A stretch of 64,000 nt of DNA from Arthrobacter sp. zg-Y769 (GCF_020907405.1 NZ_JAJJOE010000016.1:112123-176122), one strand, 5' to 3'; numbered from the stretch's first letter, positions 53,255 through 62,092 are shown. Numbers and translations are program-made. Notes: generated by a model from the letters alone, not told the origin.

Positions 53255-53329
53255 CATCTCCCGACCTTCCCCTCAAGCACGGCAGTAGGCACCACTCCGC
53301 GATACTCGCTACCCAAAAGAGGACCGACG

Positions 53330-54742
53330 ATGAGCATCTCCCACGACTCCAGCACTCAGCAACCGCCGAAAGTGACCGTCATCGGCACCGGCTACCTCGG
53401 CGCCACCCACGCGGTCTGCATGGCCATCATGGGCTTCGACGTCCTCGGCGTCGACGTCGACCAACGCAAAATCGACCTACTCTCCTCCGCCGAAGTGCCG
53501 TTCTTCGAGCCAGGCCTGCCGGAAAAACTCCAAGAGGCCCTCGACTCGGGCCGTCTGCGCTTCACGACCGACTTCGACGAAGCCGCAGCCTTCGGCGACG
53601 TGCACTTCGTGTGCGTCGGCACCCCCCAGTCCCCGAACTCCTCAGCCGCGGACATGACCTATGTAGATGCTGCCTTCACTGCCCTGGCCGCCAGGATCGA
53701 CCGAAAGGTCCTGCTTGTAGGCAAGTCAACGGTCCCCATCGGCACGGCCGCCCGCATCACCTCCATGGTCCAGTCGATCTCGCCGCTGGGCACGGAACTC
53801 GAACTTGCCTGGAACCCCGAGTTCCTGCGTGAAGGGTTCGCCGTCCAGGACACACTCTTCCCCGACCGCCTCGTTTTCGGGGTCAGCTCCCAGTGGGCTG
53901 AACAGCAGCTGCGCCGGGTCTTCAAACCCATCCTTGACCTGGACACCCCGGTAATCGTCGCCGATCTTGCCACCTCTGAACTGGTGAAGGTTGCGGCCAA
54001 TTCCTTCCTGGCCACGAAAATCTCCTTCATCAACGCCATGGCTGAAATCTGTGAAGCCACCGGAGCGGACGTGAATCACCTCGCCAAGGCGCTAAGCCTC
54101 GATGACCGCATCGGCGGCCGGTTCCTGAAGCCCGGCCTGGGCTTCGGCGGAGGATGCCTCCCTAAGGACATCCGGGCCTTCAAGCACCGGGCAGAAGAAC
54201 TCGGGGTCGGCCAGGCCGTGAGTTTCCTCGGCGAGGTCGACTCCATCAACAACCGGCGACGCGTGCGCACGGTGGACCTGATCCGCGAACTCGCCGGCGG
54301 AAGCCTCGCCGGTGTCCGGGTCGCCGCCCTGGGGGCTGCTTTCAAGCCCAATTCGGACGACGTCCGTGATGCCCCGGCACTTGATGTTGCCCGTCTTCTC
54401 TACCTCGAGGGTGCCCTCGTCACGGTGTACGACCCCGAAGCCAACTCCAACGCCCACCACCTGTACCCCGACCTCAACTACGTCGATTCCATGGCCGAAG
54501 CTGTCGATAAGGCCGACGTCGTCGCCCTCCTCACCGAGTGGTCCGAATTCCGTGAGGCCGATCCCGACACCCTCGGCGCACTCGTCAGCCACCGCCGCAT
54601 CCTCGACGGCCGCCACGCACTCAATGCCAATGACTACACCTCCAAGGGGTGGCAGTACCGTGCACTCGGCCGGCCTGCTCAGGCCTCCACCGTGGAACTG
54701 TCCTCCGACATCCGCGACGAGGCACCGAACCCCGTGGGATAA
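53330..54742 (+). CDS. ugd: UDP-glucose 6-dehydrogenase
   Basis: 470 residues, UDP-glucose/GDP-mannose dehydrogenase family. Nucleotide motif VIGTGYLGATHAVCMAIMG (18-36); VDVDQRK; VGTPQSP; substrate region AWNPEFLREGFAV; central LVKVAANSFLATKISFINA; catalytic Cys in KPGLGFGGGCLPKD (near 280); C-terminal ALGAAFKPNSDDVRDAPA. Oxidises UDP-glucose to UDP-glucuronate; a GDP-mannose activity is less likely but not excluded. Follows the second beta-helix gene by 75 bp on the same strand. It provides the uronic-acid donor for the locus. Confidence 0.9.
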   Translation: MSISHDSSTQQPPKVTVIGTGYLGATHAVCMAIMGFDVLGVDVDQRKIDLLSSAEVPFFEPGLPEKLQEALDSGRLRFTTDFDEAAAFGDVHFVCVGTPQSPNSSAADMTYVDAAFTALAARIDRKVLLVGKSTVPIGTAARITSMVQSISPLGTELELAWNPEFLREGFAVQDTLFPDRLVFGVSSQWAEQQLRRVFKPILDLDTPVIVADLATSELVKVAANSFLATKISFINAMAEICEATGADVNHLAKALSLDDRIGGRFLKPGLGFGGGCLPKDIRAFKHRAEELGVGQAVSFLGEVDSINNRRRVRTVDLIRELAGGSLAGVRVAALGAAFKPNSDDVRDAPALDVARLLYLEGALVTVYDPEANSNAHHLYPDLNYVDSMAEAVDKADVVALLTEWSEFREADPDTLGALVSHRRILDGRHALNANDYTSKGWQYRALGRPAQASTVELSSDIRDEAPNPVG

Positions 54743-54816
54743 CTGATCGCCCTGCATACCAGTGGATACCCGGGCGAGCCATCGGAGCTGTGTCCGGCAC
54801 CTCGTGAGTGAACGTG

Positions 54817-55728
54817 TCAGCGGCAGCTGACGTTGCTCAATCCAAGGGCCGCCCCGCTTGCCTTGCAGATGATTGTGGTGTTCAAGGATTCCGACTGAAC
54901 CCACACCTCATGACCTGGCACACCACCCTGAACCGAGTTACCGACAAAGACGTTGCCGGTGCCCCAGCCCGCCAGCACCGAGTGAACCTGGAATGCATCG
55001 CGTTTGGTCCCAAGGCCGGAGTTGCCTTCGATCCGGTAGTTGTTTCCTTTCACGTCCACCCAGGAATCCGAGTAGTTCGCGCCGGAGAAACCCGAGTTCG
55101 TGAAGACGTTGTCGATAATGATCCCGCCTGTGGTTCCTTCCTTGACGTCCACGCCTTCCGCCGGCGTATTCGTGATGCGGTTTCCCCGCACCGTGATTCG
55201 ATCCGAAAGATCGGGAACTCCGCCGGTCCAGTTGCTGTGGGCAGTGCCGAGGTAGATGCCCTCACCAAATTCGGGCTGCCTGAGGCCCGTGTCATGGATC
55301 AGGGAATTGATGATGGCGCCGTCGCTACTGCCTGAGCGGAAGTGAACGGCCTCAGCTCCTATCGTGCCAACGTCAACGCCCTCGATGATGGTGTTCCGTG
55401 AACCGTCGAGCACGATGCCCTTGCTCGATGAAGCAACAGAGATACCGTTAATGCGCCAGTTCGATCCGGTGATGTGAAGGCCGTAGCCGGAGGAGATGGA
55501 CCCCGATGAAAGAACGACGGCGCGGGCACCGCGGAGCGTGATCGGCGCGGCCGTCGTACCGGAAACGGATGCCGTGAACGATCCGATGTAACGGCCCTCG
55601 CGTAGTTCGATGATCTCGCCCGGTCGGGCGTTCGCCAAGGCGCGCTTGAGTTCAGCCGCGGTGGAGACCACCTGCACCATTCCGGTGGGCACCGGGTTGG
55701 CGCTGTAGGTTCTGGTAAGCCCGTCCAT
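54817..55728 (-). CDS. beta-helix protein, no evident signal peptide
   Basis: 303 residues, beta-helix throughout (VVSTAAELKRALANARPGEI through GAALGLSNVSCR). Clear paralogue of the protein at 52181: shared GLRQPEFGEGIYLGTAHSNW, VDVKEGT and SDSWVDVKG blocks and a similar end. Unlike it, this protein has no hydrophobic leader (MDGLTRTYSANPVPTGM), faces back toward ugd, and lies next to tRNA-Thr. The short leader may mean loss of the secretion signal by truncation, or non-classical export. No upstream in-frame start adds a signal. Confidence 0.75.
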   Translation of the reverse strand: MDGLTRTYSANPVPTGMVQVVSTAAELKRALANARPGEIIELREGRYIGSFTASVSGTTAAPITLRGARAVVLSSGSISSGYGLHITGSNWRINGISVASSSKGIVLDGSRNTIIEGVDVGTIGAEAVHFRSGSSDGAIINSLIHDTGLRQPEFGEGIYLGTAHSNWTGGVPDLSDRITVRGNRITNTPAEGVDVKEGTTGGIIIDNVFTNSGFSGANYSDSWVDVKGNNYRIEGNSGLGTKRDAFQVHSVLAGWGTGNVFVGNSVQGGVPGHEVWVQSESLNTTIICKASGAALGLSNVSCR

Positions 55729-55789
55729 GTCTCTCTACATATATCCGCACCATGCTCCGAATGTGTAGTGAGCCACCGGCAGCACAGGG

Positions 55790-55827
55790 AAAACCCCTCC
55801 TGATCGGGTGCGATCAGAAGGGGTTTT
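55790..55827. terminator. terminator downstream of tRNA-Thr
   Basis: AAAACCCCTCCTGATCG (55790-55806) and CGATCAGAAGGGGTTTT (55811-55827) form a stem with a 4-nt loop and flanking A/T tracts that work on either strand. It ends the minus-strand tRNA transcript and may also shield the beta-helix gene. Confidence 0.8.
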
Positions 55828-55830
55828 AGG

Positions 55831-55907
55831 TGGAGCCCCCTGCCGGATTCGAACCGGCGACCCCCTGTTTACAAGACAGGTGCTCTGGCCAACTGAGCTA
55901 AGGGGGC
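55831..55907 (-). tRNA. tRNA-Thr (anticodon UGU)
   Basis: The minus strand from 55907 folds as a cloverleaf: acceptor GCCCCCT/AGGGGGC, D-arm with GCTCAGTTGGCCAGAGC, anticodon stem CCTGT/ACAGG with loop CTTGTAA (anticodon TGT), T-arm GCCGGTTCGAATCCGGC, discriminator T and an encoded CCA at 55831-55833. UGU reads ACA and ACG/ACU codons by wobble. Such genes are common integration sites, but I found no duplicated 3' end in the window. Confidence 0.95.
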
Positions 55908-56009
55908 GCTGCTGGCGGGCCATAAACCAAGCCAGCGACGCCGCCGTCGTCCGCCTGCACAATCAGGTTGGAACAACAGCGCTAGACAAGATTAGCCCAG
56001 AGCGCCCGC

Positions 56010-56037
56010 CCCCGTGAAACCGAAACGTTTCACGGGG
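56010..56037. terminator. hairpin after the DsbA-like gene
   Basis: CCCCGTGAAAC (56010-56020) pairs perfectly with GTTTCACGGGG (56027-56037), 11 bp, 6-nt loop. It lies between tRNA-Thr and the 3' end of the DsbA-like gene and probably ends the latter's transcript. Confidence 0.65.
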
Positions 56038-56061
56038 AACGGACGCTGGCCGACCTCGGAC

Positions 56062-56931
56062 TTACTTGTTGGCGTCGATCGCGCCCTGGACCGTTTCCAC
56101 GAAGGTGTTCAGGTCCGCTTCAGCGCCGTTGACGTACGCCGTCGGGGTGCCGCTGATGCCGTCCACGCGGGCCAGCTGGTCCGCGTACTTCACGAACGGA
56201 CGGTAGGTGTCGTCTTCGATGCAGTCATCCATGCCCTCGGTATCGGCGCCCACGGACTCGGCCATGTCCACCAGCTCCGCGTTCTTCACTTCGCCGGAGG
56301 CGTGCTGGGCGAAGATGGCCTGCATGAAGTCCCAATAGGACTCGGGGCTCTGGTCCGCCACGCACGCCGCTGCATTGGCGCCGCGGGAGGAGTAGTTGGA
56401 GGTGGAGTTCCGGTCCAGGAATGCCACTGTGCGGTATTCGTAGGTGATCTCACCGGCATCCAGCCACTGGGAAATCTGGTCATCGAAGGTCGCGGCGAAG
56501 TCCGCGCAGTGCACGCAGTTGATGTCCACGTATTCCACCACCTGGACGGGCTCGCCCGGCTCCGCAGCCGCAACCCCCGGCGGAACCGGCGTCTCTTCAG
56601 CGGCTTCCTCCGGTGCTTCAGGCAGGGTCTCGACGTCAAGATCGAACTTCTCCGTCGGTTCCAGCGCCGTGGTGGACGTCAGGGTGAAGCCGCCGTACTC
56701 GTTCGCGTTGGCGGGCGACGTTCCCGTGCTGGGTATTTTCTGGTTCATGTTGTTGACCACAATCACGGCCACGATCGCGATCACCGCGATAACGGCAACC
56801 ACCACGCCCCAGATCGCCAGGAGACGGTTGCGCCGCTCCTTCTTCTGCTGGGCCTCGCGCAGGGCGCGTGCCTGCTCGCGGGCAGCGGCAGTACGCTCTG
56901 CCTTGGTCGGCTTGGGATTCCGGTCAGTCAT
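56062..56931 (-). CDS. membrane-anchored DsbA-like thioredoxin-fold protein
   Basis: 289 residues. A charged cytoplasmic N-terminus (KAERTAAAREQARALREAQQ) precedes one membrane helix (LLAIWGVVVAVIAVIAIVAVIVV, about 37-59). An acidic linker leads to a DsbA/thioredoxin domain with active site CVHC (YVDINCVHCADFAATF) and cis-Pro loop SGTPTAYVNG. Similar to actinobacterial thioredoxin-fold proteins such as the MtDsbA group; predicted to form or isomerise disulfides outside the membrane. Divergent from otsA across about 170 bp. Confidence 0.87.
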   Translation of the reverse strand: MTDRNPKPTKAERTAAAREQARALREAQQKKERRNRLLAIWGVVVAVIAVIAIVAVIVVNNMNQKIPSTGTSPANANEYGGFTLTSTTALEPTEKFDLDVETLPEAPEEAAEETPVPPGVAAAEPGEPVQVVEYVDINCVHCADFAATFDDQISQWLDAGEITYEYRTVAFLDRNSTSNYSSRGANAAACVADQSPESYWDFMQAIFAQHASGEVKNAELVDMAESVGADTEGMDDCIEDDTYRPFVKYADQLARVDGISGTPTAYVNGAEADLNTFVETVQGAIDANK

Positions 56932-57100
56932 AATTCCTCATGTCTCTCAACGCCGGCACCGTTTCCGGGGCCTCTCAGCTCATCACCAGTGTAGGCGGAA
57001 CGGCGTCCGCCACCTTTCGACCAACGCCGGCGGGCGGTACAAAGTTTCCCCGCTTCGCTAGAGTGGCAATATACGACCAAACAACAAAGGGGTGCCATTC

Positions 57101-58588
57101 GTGAACGCTGACGCGGATCCGAGTTCCAGGGAAGACGCTCCGGACAGCTACGGCGACTTCGATTTCATCGTCGTTTCCAACCGGCTTCCCGTTGACCGGG
57201 TCAGCGGAGCGGACGGTGAAACCTGGCGCCGCTCACCGGGCGGGCTGGTCACGGCTCTGGCTCCCGTGATGGCGAAGGCCGACGGCGCATGGGTGGGCTG
57301 GCCCGGCTCCCCGGATGAAGAGGTTGAACCCTTCGACCACGACAACATGCACCTGAAACCGGTGCCGCTGAGCGCCGACGAAGTGGAACTGTATTACGAA
57401 GGGTTCTCCAACGCGACGCTGTGGCCGCTCTACCACGATGTGATTGCCGCCCCGGAGTTCCACCGCACCTGGTGGGATGCCTACCGGACCGTGAACCGCC
57501 GCTTTGCCGACGCCGCTGCGTCGGTCGCGTCCAAGGGCGCCACCGTCTGGGTGCAGGATTACCAGCTGCAGCTGGTCCCCCAGCTGCTGCGGAAGGCCCG
57601 CCCGGACCTGAAGATCGGTTTCTTCAACCACATCCCCTTCCCTCCGCTGGAGATCTTCGCCCAGCTGCCGTGGCGCCGGAACATCATCGAGGGCCTGCTC
57701 GGCGCGGACCTGATCGGGTTCCAGCGCCCCTCCGATGCCAGCAACTTCCTACGCTGCGTCCGCCGCTTTGCCGGTTACACCATCCGCCAGCAGCAGGTAA
57801 ACGTCACCACTGAAGACGGCCTGTCCTACGTTTCCCGCGCCGAGGCGTTCCCCATCTCCATCGACTCCAGCCAGATCGCCGAGCTGGCGCAGCGCGAAGA
57901 TGTCATCGAGCGTTCCAAGCAGATCCGCCGTGAACTGGGCAACCCGGACACCGTGCTGCTGGGCGTGGACCGGCTGGACTACACCAAGGGCATCAGCCAC
58001 CGGCTCAAGGCCTACGGCGAGCTCCTCGAAGACGGCAGGATCACGGTGGAGAACGCAGCCATGATCCAGGTGGCCAGCCCCTCCCGCGAGCGCGTGGAAC
58101 AGTATCGGCTGCTGCGCGAAGAAGTTGAGGGCACTGTTGGCCGGATCAGCGGCTCCTTCGACACCATCTCCAACACCGCGCTGCGCTACCTGCACCACAG
58201 TTATCCGGTGGAGGAAATGGTGGCGCTCTACCTTGCTGCCGACGTTATGCTCGTCACCGCGCTGCGCGACGGCATGAACCTGGTGGCCAAGGAATACGTC
58301 GCCGCCCGCACCGGGAACACAGGCACCCTGGTGCTCTCCGAGTTCACCGGAGCGGCGGACCAGCTGCGCCAGGCCGTGCTGGTCAACCCGCACGATATCG
58401 ACGGCTTGAAGGCGGCCATCCTCACCGCGGTAAACATGCCCACCCGGGAAGCCAGCCGCCGGATGCGCCTGATGCGCCGGCAGGTGCTGCAGAACGACGT
58501 CGAGCGCTGGTCCCAGAACTTCCTTGAGGCACTCGACCAGGACCAGGACCGGGAACCGACCGGGGACCAGGACCGGGAACAGTCATGA
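57101..58588 (+). CDS. otsA: alpha,alpha-trehalose-phosphate synthase
   Basis: 495 residues, GT20. Substrate and donor-site features: FIVVSNRLPVDR near the N-terminus, VWVQDYQLQLVPQLLRK, GFFNHIPFPPLEIFAQLPWR, VDRLDYTKGISHRL and the C-terminal ALRDGMNLVAKEYVAA. Joins glucose from a nucleotide sugar to glucose-6-phosphate. GTG 57101 is preferred to GTG 57092 because AAAGGGG is well spaced only from 57101. The stop overlaps the otsB ATG (ATGA), a two-gene operon. Confidence 0.93.
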   Translation: MNADADPSSREDAPDSYGDFDFIVVSNRLPVDRVSGADGETWRRSPGGLVTALAPVMAKADGAWVGWPGSPDEEVEPFDHDNMHLKPVPLSADEVELYYEGFSNATLWPLYHDVIAAPEFHRTWWDAYRTVNRRFADAAASVASKGATVWVQDYQLQLVPQLLRKARPDLKIGFFNHIPFPPLEIFAQLPWRRNIIEGLLGADLIGFQRPSDASNFLRCVRRFAGYTIRQQQVNVTTEDGLSYVSRAEAFPISIDSSQIAELAQREDVIERSKQIRRELGNPDTVLLGVDRLDYTKGISHRLKAYGELLEDGRITVENAAMIQVASPSRERVEQYRLLREEVEGTVGRISGSFDTISNTALRYLHHSYPVEEMVALYLAADVMLVTALRDGMNLVAKEYVAARTGNTGTLVLSEFTGAADQLRQAVLVNPHDIDGLKAAILTAVNMPTREASRRMRLMRRQVLQNDVERWSQNFLEALDQDQDREPTGDQDREQS

Positions 58589-59367
58589 GTGCACCGGACA
58601 CCGAGCTGCAGGCGGCACTGGAGTCCCTGGCCGGCACCGGAAAACTCCTGGTGGCGCTGGACTTCGACGGCGTGCTTTCCCCGCTGGTGGAGCATGCCGA
58701 GGATGCCCGGCCGCTGGACGGATCGGCCGCCGCTGTCCGCGCCCTCGCCGCCCTTCCGGACACCGTCACCGCGTTCATTTCCGGACGCGCGCTGGACAGC
58801 CTGCGCACCGTTGCCACCCCGGATCCCGAAACCCTGCTGATCGGCAGTCACGGCGCCGAAACCTGGACCGGCCCCAACCAGGAGCCGCTGCAGCTGACCG
58901 CCGAGCAGGCCCAGCTGCTGGCCCGTGCCCGCACCGCCGTGGAATCCGTAGTTGCACGGCACCCGGGCTGCCGGCTGGAAGCCAAGCCCGCCGGCGTCGT
59001 ACTGCACACCCGCAGCGTCTCCGCGCCGGTGGCTGCCGCCGCCACGGAGGACGCGCGGCGGGAACTGGGCCTGCTCGACGGCGTGCAGGTCACCGATGGC
59101 AAGTCCGTACTGGAAGCCTCCGTGGTCCATACCAACAAGGGCGAAGGCATCCGTGCGTTGAGGAAGCTGACCGGGGCAACGGCCGTGCTCTTCGCCGGCG
59201 ACGACGTCACCGACGAACGCGGTTTCGCGGTCCTCGAACCCGGCGACGTCGGAATCAAGGTCGGCACCGGGGACACCGGCGCGGCATACCGGGTCGCCTC
59301 CCCCGAGGCATTCACCGCGGTGCTCACCGAACTTGCACGGCTGCGCGCCGCCGCCGTCGCCGGTTAA
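58585..59367 (+). CDS. otsB: trehalose-6-phosphate phosphatase
   Basis: 260 residues, HAD superfamily. Motif I is VALDFDGVLSPLVEHAEDA with the nucleophile/acid Asp pair; motif II AFISGRALDSL; C-terminal motif IV VLFAGDDVTDERGFAVLE. Dephosphorylates trehalose-6-phosphate to trehalose, the second step after OtsA. Translationally coupled to otsA by a 4-bp overlap. Trehalose is a compatible solute and, with the sugar ABC ATPase downstream, links this region to alpha-glucoside metabolism. Confidence 0.92.
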   Translation: MSAPDTELQAALESLAGTGKLLVALDFDGVLSPLVEHAEDARPLDGSAAAVRALAALPDTVTAFISGRALDSLRTVATPDPETLLIGSHGAETWTGPNQEPLQLTAEQAQLLARARTAVESVVARHPGCRLEAKPAGVVLHTRSVSAPVAAAATEDARRELGLLDGVQVTDGKSVLEASVVHTNKGEGIRALRKLTGATAVLFAGDDVTDERGFAVLEPGDVGIKVGTGDTGAAYRVASPEAFTAVLTELARLRAAAVAG

Positions 59368-59503
59368 CTCCCCGCACCGGGGGACAGACTTACACCGGGG
59401 AACGTGTGCAATACTGTCCCCGTGAGCTGCATCACAGGTCGCTGACGACCTGCTCCCGCGGTTCCCAACCCAACTCAATAGCTCTCCATTCACAACGGAT
59501 CGT

Positions 59504-59521
59504 CGGGCACGTACCTGCCCG
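59504..59521 (+). promoter_or_regulatory. small hairpin just upstream of the ABC ATPase SD
   Basis: CGGGCA-CGTACC-TGCCCG, six-bp perfect stem ending two bases before the GAAGGGAA ribosome-binding site of the ATPase gene. It could modulate translation; it is short and may be fortuitous. Confidence 0.3.
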
Positions 59522-59535
59522 TGAAGGGAAACACC

Positions 59536-60624
59536 ATGGCAACGGTTACGTTTGACCAGGCAACACGCGTCTACCCGGGGACGGAACGCCCCGCAGTAGA
59601 CAACCTCAGCCTCGAAATCGCCGACGGCGAATTCCTGGTTCTCGTCGGCCCCTCCGGCTGCGGAAAATCCACCTCCCTGCGGATGCTCGCCGGGCTCGAA
59701 GACGTCAACTCAGGACGGATCCTCATCGGCGACCGTGATGTCACCGACGTTCCGCCCAAGGACCGCGACATCGCCATGGTTTTCCAGAACTATGCGCTGT
59801 ACCCGCACATGTCCGTGGCGGACAACATGGGCTTCGCCCTGAAGATCGCCGGCATCGGCAAGGAAGAGCGCATGGAACGCGTCCGTGAGGCCGCGAAGCT
59901 GCTGGACCTCGAAGACTACCTCGACCGCAAGCCGAAGGCGCTCTCCGGCGGTCAGCGCCAGCGCGTTGCCATGGGCCGCGCCATTGTGCGTAACCCGCAG
60001 GTCTTCCTGATGGATGAGCCGCTCTCCAACCTGGATGCCAAGCTGCGTGTGCAGACGCGCACCCAGATTGCTTCCCTGACCCGCCGGCTCGGCGTCACCA
60101 CGGTATACGTCACCCATGACCAGGTTGAGGCCATGACGATGGGTGACCGGGTGGCTGTACTGAAGGACGGAATCCTGCAGCAGGTGGACACTCCGCGGAA
60201 CCTCTACGACCACCCCCGGAACGTGTTCGTCGCCGGCTTCATCGGCTCACCGGCCATGAACCTGCTCGAGCTCCCGGTGGTAGACGGCGGTGTCGCCTTC
60301 GGCGGGGCCGTCTACCCGGTGGAGAGCTCGGTGCTCGGGGCCGCCGCCGGCAACACCGTGACGCTGGGTGTCCGTCCGGAGGACCTCGAAACCGTTCCGG
60401 AGGGCGAGGGCCTGCGGGTCGAGGTGGACGTGGTCGAGGAACTGGGAGCTGATGCCTACGTTTACGGCCACAGCACCATCGACGGCAAGGACCATGACAT
60501 GGTGGTCCGCGTGGACGGCCGGCGTCCTCCGCTGAAGGGCGACACGCTCCACGTCCGCCCGCAGAAGGGCCACGTGCACCTGTTCGACACCTCCAACGGG
60601 GAACGGCTCGCGGAACAGGCCTAA
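59536..60624 (+). CDS. ugpC: multi-sugar ABC transporter ATPase (MalK/UgpC/MsiK-type)
   Basis: 362 residues, full-length CUT1 ATPase with C-terminal TOBE domain. Walker A GPSGCGKSTSLRMLAG, Q-loop MVFQNYALYPHMSV, signature LSGGQRQRVAMGRA, Walker B VFLMDEPLSNLDAKL, switch His THDQVEAMTMGDR. Regulatory half from ~residue 240 (GSPAMNLLELPVV onward; VRPEDLE). ATG 59536 has GAAGGGAA upstream. It stands alone, with no permease gene adjacent. As MsiK-type ATPases serve several importers, it is the obvious partner of MalEFG at 5.5-9.4 kb. Confidence 0.9.
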   Translation: MATVTFDQATRVYPGTERPAVDNLSLEIADGEFLVLVGPSGCGKSTSLRMLAGLEDVNSGRILIGDRDVTDVPPKDRDIAMVFQNYALYPHMSVADNMGFALKIAGIGKEERMERVREAAKLLDLEDYLDRKPKALSGGQRQRVAMGRAIVRNPQVFLMDEPLSNLDAKLRVQTRTQIASLTRRLGVTTVYVTHDQVEAMTMGDRVAVLKDGILQQVDTPRNLYDHPRNVFVAGFIGSPAMNLLELPVVDGGVAFGGAVYPVESSVLGAAAGNTVTLGVRPEDLETVPEGEGLRVEVDVVEELGADAYVYGHSTIDGKDHDMVVRVDGRRPPLKGDTLHVRPQKGHVHLFDTSNGERLAEQA

Positions 60625-60642
60625 CCCCGACCGGATCGACAT

Positions 60643-60694
60643 GCGGTGGCTTCCCTGCTCAACTAAACTCTGAGATGGGGAGCCACCGCTTTTT
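60643..60694 (+). terminator. rho-independent terminator after the ABC ATPase
   Basis: GCGGTGGCTTCCC (60643-60655) pairs with GGGGAGCCACCGC (60677-60689), 13 bp with one G-U and a 21-nt loop, followed by TTTTT (60690-60694). Confidence 0.8.
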
Positions 60695-60730
60695 CGTTAA
60701 CGCATGCTCGAGACGTAAGGGCTTTCGCCT

Positions 60731-62092
60731 ATGACAGACGCCGTACCTGCCCACTGGCAGAACGAACCCACGGACTGGGAGCAGACCGGCAAGCTGCCCC
60801 GCACTACACGTTCCTCGACCAACCGGATCAATACCCTCGGGTCGCTGAACATCACCGCGGCTTCGATGGATCCGGCACTGCTGGATCTTCCCTGGCACAT
60901 TCCGCTGGAGGAATGGCCCAAGGAGAACCTGGCAGCACTCCCCCGCGGCATCTCCCGCCATGTGGTCCGCTTCGCCCGGCTGGGCGATTCACTTATTGCC
61001 ATCAAGGAAACCAGCGAGCATGTGGCACGGCAGGAATACCACATGCTGCGCAAGCTTCGCCGCCTGAACGTTCCCGCAGTTGCACCAGTGGCGGTTATCA
61101 CCGGGCGCATGGATCCAGCGGGCGAGGAGCTGCAGCCGGTCCTGGTCACACGGCACCTGCGCTTCTCCCTTCCCTACCGCGCCGTCTTCTCCCAGACCCT
61201 GCGCGAAGTCACGTTGACGCGCCTGATCGACGCCCAGGCACTCCTGCTGGTACGCCTGCACCTGGCAGGTTTCTACTGGGGCGACGTGTCCCTGTCCAAT
61301 ACCCTCTTCCGCCGCGACGCCGGCTCCTTCGCCGCCTATCTGGTCGATGCGGAAACGGGAGAGCTCTACCCCGAACTTTCCAACGGCCAGCGGGAATATG
61401 ACCTGGAGATCGCCCGGGTGAACATCGCCGGGGAACTGATGGACCTGGCCGAGGGCGGCCTGGTCGAGGAATCCGTGGATCCGCTGGCCACTAGTGAACG
61501 GATTATGGACAGCTACCGCCGGCTCTGGGCGGAACTGACCGAGCGGGAGTCGTTTGGGATGGCCGATCGATGGCGCGTGGATGCCCGCATTCGGCGCCTG
61601 AACGACCTGGGGTTCGACGTCGACGAACTCAGCATCAGCACCACCCCGGACGGTTCCGAGGTGCAGCTGCAGCCCAAGGTGGTCGACGCCGGCCATCACC
61701 AGCGACGGCTGCTGCGCCTGACGGGCATAGACGCGCAGGAGAACCAGGCCCGCAGGCTGCTCAACGACCTGGATTCCTACAGGGTGACCAGCCATCCCGA
61801 ACTCGACGAGGAGCTCAGCGCACATCTGTGGGTCACGCAGGTCTTCGAACCGATTGTGAAAGCCGTACCCCGGGATCTGGGCAGCAAACTCGAAGCCGCC
61901 GAAGTGGTACATGAAGTCCTGGAGCACCGCTGGTACATGTCCGAAAAGGCCAACCGTAACGTGCCCATGGCCGAGGCGGTGCAGTCCTACATGGACACTA
62001 TTCTTCGCCACCGGCGCGACGAGGCGGCGATCCTACTCAGCACCGATAGCCGCACCATGGAGATCCTGGATGCAGGAGGAGCCCCGGCCTAA
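60731..62092 (+). CDS. DUF4032 protein with lipopolysaccharide-kinase-like region
   Basis: 453 residues. The central part (about 75-215) has a protein-kinase-like arrangement: RFARLGDSLIAIKETSEHVARQEYHML (ATP-site Lys and helix-C Glu), then LLLVRLHLAGFYWGDVSLSNTLFRRD (catalytic-loop-like, Asp and Asn) and YLVDAETGEL (metal Asp). The C-terminal half is DUF4032. Active kinase status is plausible but unproven; substrate unknown. The stop codon lies in the loop of the terminator hairpin at 62078-62104. Confidence 0.82.
   Translation: MTDAVPAHWQNEPTDWEQTGKLPRTTRSSTNRINTLGSLNITAASMDPALLDLPWHIPLEEWPKENLAALPRGISRHVVRFARLGDSLIAIKETSEHVARQEYHMLRKLRRLNVPAVAPVAVITGRMDPAGEELQPVLVTRHLRFSLPYRAVFSQTLREVTLTRLIDAQALLLVRLHLAGFYWGDVSLSNTLFRRDAGSFAAYLVDAETGELYPELSNGQREYDLEIARVNIAGELMDLAEGGLVEESVDPLATSERIMDSYRRLWAELTERESFGMADRWRVDARIRRLNDLGFDVDELSISTTPDGSEVQLQPKVVDAGHHQRRLLRLTGIDAQENQARRLLNDLDSYRVTSHPELDEELSAHLWVTQVFEPIVKAVPRDLGSKLEAAEVVHEVLEHRWYMSEKANRNVPMAEAVQSYMDTILRHRRDEAAILLSTDSRTMEILDAGGAPA

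Noticed and set aside
55831..55907. attachment-site duplication of the tRNA-Thr 3' end
   Set aside because: Looked for the T-arm/acceptor sequence elsewhere in the 48-55 kb block and found no convincing second copy, and no integrase gene.
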